Shown: in pieces, positions 6,943 through 13,434 of the stretch
How positions within the stretch are numbered: the stretch's first letter is position 1
Layout of the letters: each line of letters starts with the position of its first letter
Assembly (NCBI GenBank): GCA_029881855.1
Contig: JAOULU010000008.1
Span: forward strand, 1 to 14,725
Length of the DNA stretch: 14,725 nt
Direction: 5' to 3'
Source of the DNA: Nitrosomonas sp.
GTDB lineage: Bacteria > Pseudomonadota > Gammaproteobacteria > Burkholderiales > Nitrosomonadaceae
The notes under the pieces: generated by a model
What the model saw: the letters and a program-made list of their open reading frames with translations, nothing else
Told to the model about the DNA's origin: nothing
Databases searched by the model: none
Position numbers and translations under genes: made by a program

Positions 6943-8580
6943 TTATCGATTAGTTTTAAAATAATTAATCAATCCATTAGTAGATGAATCATGAGAAGTA
7001 ACTAATGCGTCATGTTCAAGTTCTCGTGCGATTTCTCCGGCCAATTGTTTGCCTAATTCAACACCCCATTGGTCAAATGGGTTTATATCCCAGATAACAC
7101 TTTGTACAAAAACTTTGTGCTCATACAGCGCAATGAGAGTGCCTAATGTTTTGGGGTCTAATTTTTTAAATAGAATAGAAGTTGTTGCCTTGTTGCCAGG
7201 AACAATTTTATGTGGCGGAAGTGCTGATTGTTCAGCTTCAGCGGTTGCGAAAGTATCTAATTTGTTTGTTTGTTTGTTATTCTCACCTTTGCCAGTCATC
7301 ATGGCTTCTGTTTGCGCAAAAAAGTTAGCCAATAACCAATTATGGTGATCCCCAATAGGGTGATGGCTTTGACATGCGGCAAGAAAGTCGGCGGATATAG
7401 TTTGTGTACCTTGATGAAGTAGCTGATAGAAAGCATGCTGACCATTGGTGCCTGGCTCTCCATATATTACCGGACTGGTACTGTAATCAATCATTTCGCC
7501 ACTACGAGTTACACTTTTTCCATTACTTTCCATTTCTAGCTGTTGTAGATAGGCGGGAAAACTGTGTAGGGATTGGTCGTATGGAAGAATAGTATGTGCG
7601 GTGGCACCAAAGAAATTGATTTGCCAAATGCCAATCATGCCAAGTATGACAGGTAAGTTTTGTTCATGTGGTGCTGTGGAGAAATGCTGGTCCATTTCTC
7701 GTGCGCCAGTGAGAAACGCGTTGAAATTATCCATGCCAATAGCCAGCGCGATGGGCAAACCAATAGCTGACCATAATGAATATCGACCGCCAACCCAGTC
7801 CCAGAATAAAAATAAATTTTTAGTAGGAATGCCAAATTTCTTTACTGCTTCAGTATTTGTGGAAACGGCAACGAAATGATCGGCGATAGTATCTTCAGTT
7901 CCGCCACTGGAAAGAAACCATGCCTTAGCTGAATTTGCGTTGGTTATGGTTTCTTGAGAAGTAAATGTTTTTGATGCAATGATAAATAGCGTTGTTTCTG
8001 GGTTAACTTTTTTTAATGTTTCTGACAAGTGTGCACCATCAATATTTGAAACAAAATGCATTGTCAGATTAGCTGTGCAATAAGGTTTTAATGCTTCAGT
8101 TACCATTAAAGGCCCAAGGTCTGAACCGCCAATACCAATATTGATAATATCGCTAAACGGTTTGCCAGAATAACCTGTTAAGCTGCCATTACGAACACTT
8201 TCTGTAAATTGTGTCATTTGTGACAATACACTTTCGATTTCGGGAGCGACATCTTTACCATCAATAATTAACGAATCTTGGCCACGCAAGGCACAATGTA
8301 GTGCTGCCCGGTGCTCTGTATTGTTTATTTTTTCACCTTGAAATAGCTGTTTAATCCAGTTTTCTAGATCTTGTTGTTGGCTAAGTTTAAGCAATAAACC
8401 TATAGTTTCATCGTTGACGGGTTGTTTAGAATAATCTAACAAAACATCATTAAATAATAATGAGTATTTGTTGAACCTTTGATTGTCCTGTTGAAACAAG
8501 TCAGATAAGTGTATCTGAGACATGACAGATTGATGTGTTTGTAATGCAAGCCAGGCGGGTGACTGAGTAAGCGTAGACAT
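6943..8580 (-). CDS. pgi: Glucose-6-phosphate isomerase
   Basis: The enzyme interconverts glucose-6-phosphate and fructose-6-phosphate in cytoplasmic glycolysis and gluconeogenesis. The 545-residue length is normal for the bacterial/eukaryotic long-form family. The first SIS domain carries GIGGSDLG (149-156) and the second contains [16 protein letters not shown] (261-276), which is PGI signature 1. PGI signature 2, [12 protein letters not shown], lies near 506-517. Catalytic residues equivalent to E. coli Glu355, His386 and Lys514 are visible as Glu351, His382 and Lys511. The ATG start is 33 bp downstream of the thiolase stop, in the same direction, so the two are probably co-transcribed, although the enzymes have no direct pathway link. 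I see no strong Shine-Dalgarno. The gene ends 116 bp before the 5' end of the tRNA. Confidence 0.97.
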   Translation of the reverse strand: MSTLTQSPAWLALQTHQSVMSQIHLSDLFQQDNQRFNKYSLLFNDVLLDYSKQPVNDETIGLLLKLSQQQDLENWIKQLFQGEKINNTEHRAALHCALRGQDSLIIDGKDVAPEIESVLSQMTQFTESVRNGSLTGYSGKPFSDIINIGIGGSDLGPLMVTEALKPYCTANLTMHFVSNIDGAHLSETLKKVNPETTLFIIASKTFTSQETITNANSAKAWFLSSGGTEDTIADHFVAVSTNTEAVKKFGIPTKNLFLFWDWVGGRYSLWSAIGLPIALAIGMDNFNAFLTGAREMDQHFSTAPHEQNLPVILGMIGIWQINFFGATAHTILPYDQSLHSFPAYLQQLEMESNGKSVTRSGEMIDYSTSPVIYGEPGTNGQHAFYQLLHQGTQTISADFLAACQSHHPIGDHHNWLLANFFAQTEAMMTGKGENNKQTNKLDTFATAEAEQSALPPHKIVPGNKATTSILFKKLDPKTLGTLIALYEHKVFVQSVIWDINPFDQWGVELGKQLAGEIARELEHDALVTSHDSSTNGLINYFKTNR

Positions 8581-8613
8581 ACCAGAGTTTATTCCGATGG
8601 TTAGAAGGTTTTT

Positions 8614-9792
8614 TTAAAGGCGTTCAAATACAGCGGCAATACCTTGCCCGCCGCCAATGCACATCGTTACCAATGCATAGCGACCATTGCTACGGTGTAA
8701 TTCATATATGGCTTTAATGGTCAAAATACAACCGGTTGCTCCAATGGGGTGTCCTAATGCGATAGCGCCACCATTAGGATTGGTTTTTGCTGGGTCAAAT
8801 TGCAACTCTTTTGCAACTGCACAAGCTTGAGCAGCAAAAGCTTCATTTGACTCTATAACATCCATATCGGTAATTTTAAGATTAGCTCGGTGTAGGGCAT
8901 TTTGTACTGCTTGCACTGGGCCGATTCCCATAAATTGGGGATCAACCCCGGCATGTCCGTAGGAAACTAATCGTGCCATAGGTTGTAGGCCGCGTTTATC
9001 AGCCGCAGTACGTTCCATAAGAACGATAGCAGCGGCACTGTCGTTGATGCCAGAGGCATTGCCTGCGGTGACAGTACCATTGGTTTGAAAAACGGTCCGT
9101 AACTTGGCTAAGCTATCAGCGTTAACATTCTCTCGAGGGTGTTCATCTGTATCAAAAATAATTGTGTTTTTACGGGAAGTAATTTCTATGGGTAATATTT
9201 GTTCCTTAAAATAGCCGTGCTTAATTGCATGTGTAGCGCGACGATGGCTTTCTACAGCATATCGATCTTGTTCTTCACGTCCAATGTGCCATTTTGCAGC
9301 GATATTTTCTGCAGTAACTCCCATATGCACGTGTTCAAATGGGTCAGTTAATGCGCCTACCATCATGTCAATCGTATCACCATTATTCATACGTTGTCCC
9401 CAACGTAGGGCAGGTAATAGGTATCCGCCGCGGCTCATAGACTCGGTGCCGCCTGCAATGGCGGTGTCAGTATCATTAAGTAAAATATTATGGCTGGCTG
9501 AAATGATGGCTTGTAAGCCGCTGCCACATAGACGGTTTAACGTTAAAGCTGAGGTATGCTGGGGAAGGCCGCCATTAATACCCGCAACCCTGGCCATATA
9601 CATATCGCGGGCTTCGCCGTGTATTACGTTACCTAGAATCAGATGCCCAACTTCATCAGGGTCGATTTTTGCTCGTAGTACGGCTTCATGGACTACTTTT
9701 GCAGCTAATTCAGTGGGTGCTATCTCTTTAAGTGAGCCACCGTAATCACCAATGGCAGTACGCACACCACTTAATATCACGACTTCTTTCAT
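8614..9792 (-). CDS. Thiolase: acetyl-CoA C-acetyltransferase/acyltransferase, BktB/PhaA type
   Basis: Biosynthetic-type thiolases condense two acyl-CoA molecules (or cleave 3-ketoacyl-CoA) in the cytoplasm, in polyhydroxyalkanoate, ketone-body or fatty-acid metabolism. Starting at the ATG at 9790-9792 gives 392 residues, with the nucleophile Cys89 (NRLCGSG), Asn316 (NEAF), His348 (GHPIGATG) and Cys378 (CIGGGQG). These are exactly the positions known for the Zoogloea PhaA enzyme. A TTG two codons upstream would extend the frame, but the ATG has a GGGAA seven bases ahead of it, while the TTG would overlap that site. DPFEHVHMGVTAEN and SHRRATHAIKHGYF are more like BktB than classical PhaA, hinting at a broader chain-length range. 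No phaB or phaC is in the window, so the pathway cannot be fixed. It precedes pgi by 33 bp. Confidence 0.93.
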   Translation of the reverse strand: MKEVVILSGVRTAIGDYGGSLKEIAPTELAAKVVHEAVLRAKIDPDEVGHLILGNVIHGEARDMYMARVAGINGGLPQHTSALTLNRLCGSGLQAIISASHNILLNDTDTAIAGGTESMSRGGYLLPALRWGQRMNNGDTIDMMVGALTDPFEHVHMGVTAENIAAKWHIGREEQDRYAVESHRRATHAIKHGYFKEQILPIEITSRKNTIIFDTDEHPRENVNADSLAKLRTVFQTNGTVTAGNASGINDSAAAIVLMERTAADKRGLQPMARLVSYGHAGVDPQFMGIGPVQAVQNALHRANLKITDMDVIESNEAFAAQACAVAKELQFDPAKTNPNGGAIALGHPIGATGCILTIKAIYELHRSNGRYALVTMCIGGGQGIAAVFERL

Positions 9793-9846
9793 AAACAATT
9801 TCCCATTGGTTTCGTCAGGGTTATTGATGAGCGACAGACTATTGGG

Positions 9847-10233
9847 TCATAATTCAACTAACATTTTTTCCAGTTCCGTTATAACTTGATCAAATTCATG
9901 TTGCATATCAGGCAAAAATATTTGTGCTTGTTGTATTTGATTTGTTTGCCCATAATCTTCTAGCTTTTGACACATGCTCGCAAGTGTTTCAGCGCCAATA
10001 TTTGCTGTACTAGATTTAAGTGTATGTGCTGCTATTTTTAATGCTTGATTATCGTTACCCACTATGGCTTGCTTTATTTCAGATAAGGATTGGGACGCAG
10101 AGACAAGATAAATTGATGCAATTTTTTTGAAAAAATCATTGCTTTGATTAGGGTCTAACTGACGATAAGCATCAATTTTTTCTAAACTAATACGTGACCT
10201 ATTAGTGGTTTCTTTTTCTTGATCAGAGTTCAT
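9847..10233 (-). CDS. Free-standing Hpt (histidine phosphotransfer) protein
   Basis: The 128-residue cytoplasmic protein is a single Hpt domain (about 30-125). Its phospho-accepting motif AAHTLKSSTANIGA places the receiver histidine at His70. The flanking helices match the four-helix bundle, with Met-Cys-Gln-Lys-Leu-Glu in the next helix as in other Hpt domains. It would accept phosphate from a receiver domain and pass it to a separate response regulator. The ATG lies 3 bp after the stop of the hybrid kinase gene, which itself has no C-terminal Hpt, so this is most likely its dedicated phosphotransfer partner. The N-terminal 20 residues are charged and look disordered. The downstream response regulator is not in this window. 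Confidence 0.9.
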   Translation of the reverse strand: MNSDQEKETTNRSRISLEKIDAYRQLDPNQSNDFFKKIASIYLVSASQSLSEIKQAIVGNDNQALKIAAHTLKSSTANIGAETLASMCQKLEDYGQTNQIQQAQIFLPDMQHEFDQVITELEKMLVEL

Positions 10234-10236
10234 AGG

Positions 10237-12630
10237 CTATTTTTGTGATTCCTGATTTTTATCGTTTTTGTTAGGATGATTTATCCATCTTTTTAACATC
10301 GCTTCAAGTTGAGCTAATGTAAATGGCTTTGATAAAAAATCATCCATACCTACATCCAAACACTTTTGCCGGTCGTCAGACATTGCATTTGCAGTGAGTG
10401 CGACAATAGGAAGATACTTTCCACCCTGTTTAGTCGCTAATTGCCGGATAGCAATAGTGGCTTCATAACCATCAATGATGGGCATTTGGCAATCCATTAG
10501 TATAAGTTCAAAATTATTATTGGTTTTGACCAAGCTAATGGCTTCTTGTCCATTATTAGCCAGAACCATTTGCAGTCCAAGTTTCGCTAGCATAGCACGC
10601 GCAACCTGTTGATTAACAATGTTGTCTTCAGCAACAAGTACAGTCCCAGTCATTTTGGGTGTGGTGATCTTAGCTTTAATTTTAGGGGTATCTGAAGATG
10701 TGGAAATGGATAACAGGTCACTAATGACTTTAAGAAGATCTTTCTGACGTATAGGTTTGTTAACGAAACGTATCATGCCTGATTCTTGGATAATATGTTG
10801 CTCCGTATTTACAAAGGTGGATGTCAGCATCATTAGGCGAGTGTTGGTCAGTTTAGGGTTGGATTGAATGGTACGTGCTAATTCTAAGCCGTCCATTCCT
10901 GGCATATGCATATCCAAAATGACAATCTGAAAAGGTTTGTTTTCTTCTACAGACTGATTCATTAAATATAGTGCTTCTTCGCCGTTAGGTGCGCAAAATA
11001 CACTCATATTCCAATTCTCTAATTGATGAAGCACAATCTCACGATTGGTTTGGTTGTCATCGACTACCAGAACACGAATACCGTCAAATACATCTGGTGT
11101 TGGTTCGCTGACAAATGGCCTTTTCGCTTTGACTAGTTGTAGGTCAATATAAAACTTTGTTCCTTTTCCTAATGTGCTTTCTACTCGTATTTTTCCACCC
11201 ATTAATTCAATCAAGTGTTTGCTAATAGTTAGGCCAAGGCCTGTGCCACCAAATTTGCGTGTTGTTTTGGCATCAGCTTGGGCAAAATGCTCAAAAATCG
11301 TTTTGTAAGCTTCAGGAGCAATGCCGATACCTGTATCTTCAATTAAGAGATGTATATTTGCTTTCTTATCTGTTTCAGACTGTAGCGTGGTGCGAATAAT
11401 AACCTCGCCCTGCTGGGTGAATTTAATGGCATTGCTAACCAGGTTAATCACTATCTGACGTAATCTGAAGGGGTCGCCACGTAAATGAAAAGGCTTATTA
11501 GGCGGCGTAAATTGGGTGGCCATTTCCAGTTCTTTATGTTTGGCTTGTTGTGCAAACATGGCCATGGCATCTTCTATCAAATCAACAAGATCAAAATCTA
11601 CAGATTCCAGTTGCATGTGTCCGGATTCAATCTTAGAAAAATCTAAAATGTCATTTATAACGCTCAATAGATGTTGGCCAGAGGTTTGTACAGACTCCGT
11701 CCAAATTTTTTGTTGTGCGTTTAATTCGCTATTTAAGAGCAGTTCATTCATACCTAACACCCCATTGAGTGGGGTGCGGATTTCATGACTCATAGTGGCA
11801 AGAAATTCACTTTTGGCATGACTGGCCTTTTCTGCGGCATCTTTGGCAGCAAGTAATTCCGTTGTTCTAGCGGCTACTTCAATCTCGAGCTGATCTCTTT
11901 GGGTGGCAAGATTCTTGTCACGTTCTCCAATTTGCTCAAGCATTAGATTAAAGCCAGTAGCCAATGTATCTATTTCAGTAATATGGCTGGATTCTGCTCG
12001 AATAGTGTAATCATTTTTTTCTGAAACTTTCTGGATTAACTGACTGAGTTTAGACAATGGAATGAGTACGGCTGTGTTCAATCGTTGCAGCATCAAATTG
12101 CTGGCAAGTAGGGCCAGTAAGGATGTCACGAGGATAACTATCATTAACCAAGCAGTCTGCCAATACAGCGAAGATAAATCAACGGCGAAATAGAAGTTGC
12201 CATGAATCTTTTGTTGGAAATAAATGGGTTGATTAATCTTAATATGCGTTAGGCCAATCGTATAATCTTTGCTTGGTGGAATTAATAGCTCTTTAGTTAC
12301 TGAATGTTGATATTGATAATAGGCAAATCGTTCAGCTTTATCGTTAAAAATAATGGCCACAGATATATCATTTGAACTGGCAAGAGAATCGAGTAATTCC
12401 TGTGCAGAATTAGCATCATTAAATACCAGAGATGCGGCTATATTCTCAGTAAACGCCTCGGCTTTGGTTTGGTTTGAATTAACTAATGAAAAGAGATTAA
12501 GTGAGAAACTACTAATGATAAGAACAATGGCTGCGATGGTTAGAATGCTACCCAGTGTTAATCTGCTTATACGCAGTAAACGCTGATTCAACGTTGTTTG
12601 TTTGGTGTATGAGGTTGGCTTGACCGTCAT
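10237..12630 (-). CDS. Hybrid sensor histidine kinase with CHASE8-like sensor, HAMP and two receiver domains
   Basis: The 797-residue inner-membrane kinase has TM1 at about 25-48, a periplasmic region (about 50-158), TM2 at about 160-182 and a HAMP linker (about 183-238). A coiled stretch follows, then HisKA with SHEIRTPLNG (phospho-His282). The ATPase domain has the N box INLVSNAIKF (395-404), G1 DTGIGIAPE (432-440) and G2 GGTGLGL (461-467). REC1 (about 518-640) has DD at 524-525, phospho-Asp573 and Lys625. REC2 (about 662-780) has ED at 668-669, phospho-Asp713 and Lys768. All catalytic residues look intact. The periplasmic stretch ENIAASLVFNDANSAQELL resembles CHASE8, the sensor domain of the YfiN diguanylate cyclase. 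That assignment is by eye. The ATG overlaps the stop of the upstream YfiR-like gene (ATGA), and the Hpt gene follows after 3 bp. I infer a His282-Asp-Hpt His70 phosphorelay controlled from the periplasm by the YfiR-like protein. Confidence 0.94.
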   Translation of the reverse strand: MTVKPTSYTKQTTLNQRLLRISRLTLGSILTIAAIVLIISSFSLNLFSLVNSNQTKAEAFTENIAASLVFNDANSAQELLDSLASSNDISVAIIFNDKAERFAYYQYQHSVTKELLIPPSKDYTIGLTHIKINQPIYFQQKIHGNFYFAVDLSSLYWQTAWLMIVILVTSLLALLASNLMLQRLNTAVLIPLSKLSQLIQKVSEKNDYTIRAESSHITEIDTLATGFNLMLEQIGERDKNLATQRDQLEIEVAARTTELLAAKDAAEKASHAKSEFLATMSHEIRTPLNGVLGMNELLLNSELNAQQKIWTESVQTSGQHLLSVINDILDFSKIESGHMQLESVDFDLVDLIEDAMAMFAQQAKHKELEMATQFTPPNKPFHLRGDPFRLRQIVINLVSNAIKFTQQGEVIIRTTLQSETDKKANIHLLIEDTGIGIAPEAYKTIFEHFAQADAKTTRKFGGTGLGLTISKHLIELMGGKIRVESTLGKGTKFYIDLQLVKAKRPFVSEPTPDVFDGIRVLVVDDNQTNREIVLHQLENWNMSVFCAPNGEEALYLMNQSVEENKPFQIVILDMHMPGMDGLELARTIQSNPKLTNTRLMMLTSTFVNTEQHIIQESGMIRFVNKPIRQKDLLKVISDLLSISTSSDTPKIKAKITTPKMTGTVLVAEDNIVNQQVARAMLAKLGLQMVLANNGQEAISLVKTNNNFELILMDCQMPIIDGYEATIAIRQLATKQGGKYLPIVALTANAMSDDRQKCLDVGMDDFLSKPFTLAQLEAMLKRWINHPNKNDKNQESQK

Positions 12631-13154
12631 TGGTATACCTTGGTGGCTAGTCGTAGTAATCTGGCACTGAGTGTTAATCCAGCACGACGCGCTGCTTTTA
12701 GGTTGGCCTCAAAGATAATTTTATTTTTTGCGATCCCCATATTAAGCGCGACACCTTCGTTGGCAGCGTTCTTACTGTCGGCTATTGTTAAAATTGGTCT
12801 TGTATCCAAGCTGCCAAGGATGGAGGGTAAATTTTCAATGACGGAATCAGCGATAAAGATAACCTGGCAATCTAGTAAATCTTCTATGTGGTTTTTATTC
12901 TGAATTTTGATAAGGTGATCGTTTACGTTGCGCCCATCTAGCGCACTAATTTCATGCCCAAAAGAATTTTCACCATAGACACAGAGGTTAATGTCTGAGC
13001 CAATGCCATTAGGCCATTCTGTGTAGGCAATAAAATTATAAATAAATGCTGCTTTTAAACGAAATTCTGGTAGCGCATCTGCTTTGGCATAGGTTGTATT
13101 GAGCAACAAGCTCATACAAAGCATTATCCTGAGAATATGCTTGCCTCTTATCAT
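12627..13154 (-). CDS. YfiR-family (DUF4154) periplasmic protein
   Basis: The 175-residue product has a signal peptide: basic start MIRGKHILR, hydrophobic core about 10-20, and AKA before Asp26 as the likely cleavage site. The mature part fits the DUF4154/YfiR family: FRLKAAFIYNFIAYTEWP (31-48), the typical N-terminal helix, then NLCVYGENSFG, LDCQVIFIADS, RPILTIADSKNAANEGVALNM, and a C-terminal ANLKAARRAGLTLSARLLRLA. In Pseudomonas, YfiR represses the diguanylate cyclase YfiN from the periplasm. Here the partner gene is a hybrid kinase, overlapping by ATGA. Two mature cysteines remain (Cys58 and Cys96), 38 residues apart, close to the spacing of one of the YfiR disulfides. A second cysteine pair is absent. 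It is the first gene of the signalling operon and faces the divergent TonB-dependent receptor. I see no clear Shine-Dalgarno. The family call is strong, and inhibition of the kinase is inferred. Confidence 0.9.
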   Translation of the reverse strand: MIRGKHILRIMLCMSLLLNTTYAKADALPEFRLKAAFIYNFIAYTEWPNGIGSDINLCVYGENSFGHEISALDGRNVNDHLIKIQNKNHIEDLLDCQVIFIADSVIENLPSILGSLDTRPILTIADSKNAANEGVALNMGIAKNKIIFEANLKAARRAGLTLSARLLRLATKVYQ

Positions 13155-13255
13155 TGCAGATTAGTTTGATTGTGGAGAGAAATGTTTGAGCCAGTCATTT
13201 CCAATAGATTATTAATAATATTAAATTTGTTGTAGACGCTATTTGTAAATCGGCC

Positions 13256-13284
13256 ATTATGTTATAGCAATGAATAAGTGAAAA
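13256..13284 (-). promoter_or_regulatory. Candidate sigma70 promoter for the YfiR-like/kinase/Hpt operon
   Basis: On the minus strand TTTTCA (13279-13284, 4/6 to the -35 consensus) and CATAAT (13256-13261, 5/6 to the -10 consensus) are separated by 17 bp. Transcription would begin near 13249, giving a leader of about 95 nt. The surroundings are very AT-rich, so chance matches are likely. Confidence 0.35.
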
Positions 13285-13360
13285 TAATGGAACAAAAAAG
13301 GAAACGGTATAGACTATTGTTTATACAGTTTTCTAGCTTTTTTTGAGGTTTTAGAATAAC

Positions 13361-13388
13361 CTATCTTACTATCTTTTTTAAAAAGATA
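13361..13388. repeat. Tandem 8-mers overlapping a 19-bp palindrome (operator candidate)
   Basis: Two tandem copies, CTATCTTA and CTATCTTT (13361-13376), run into the palindrome TATCTTTTT-T-AAAAAGATA (13370-13388), whose 9-bp arms match perfectly. It lies about 45-75 bp before the receptor start codon, and just after the TAGAAT hexamer that may be its -10 box. The position suits a repressor site or a leader-RNA hairpin. Its low complexity keeps confidence modest. Confidence 0.4.
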
Positions 13389-13434
13389 AACTACTCAATC
13401 TAATCAGTAGGTTTTATTAATAATTTTTTCTAAA

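Larger units (their letters stand above)
13155..13434. other. Divergent intergenic regulatory region
   Basis: This 280-bp AT-rich region separates the start codons of the YfiR-like gene (leftward) and the TonB-dependent receptor (rightward), so it must hold both promoters. Visible elements are a perfect 12-bp palindrome (13208-13219, ATTATTAATAAT), the leftward promoter candidate, a TAGAAT -10-like hexamer for the rightward gene (13352-13357) without a good -35 box, a tandem pair of 8-mers differing at one base (13361-13376), and a 19-bp palindrome (13370-13388). No reading frame, RNA gene or convincing Fur box was found. Confidence 0.6.

Noticed and set aside
7049..7879. Plus-strand open frames opposite pgi
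   Set aside because: They are antisense shadows of a clear, full-length pgi with intact catalytic residues.
9284..9745. 153-codon plus-strand frame opposite the thiolase
   Set aside because: Although long, it overlaps the active-site region of the thiolase and has no start context or recognisable domain.
9796..9798. TTG as the thiolase start
   Set aside because: The ATG two codons later has a properly spaced GGGAA and puts the catalytic residues at the standard positions Cys89, Asn316, His348 and Cys378.
13208..13219. AT palindrome considered as a Fur box for the TonB-dependent receptor
   Set aside because: It lacks the GATAAT-type hexamer pattern expected of a Fur site and lies on the far side of the region from the receptor gene.
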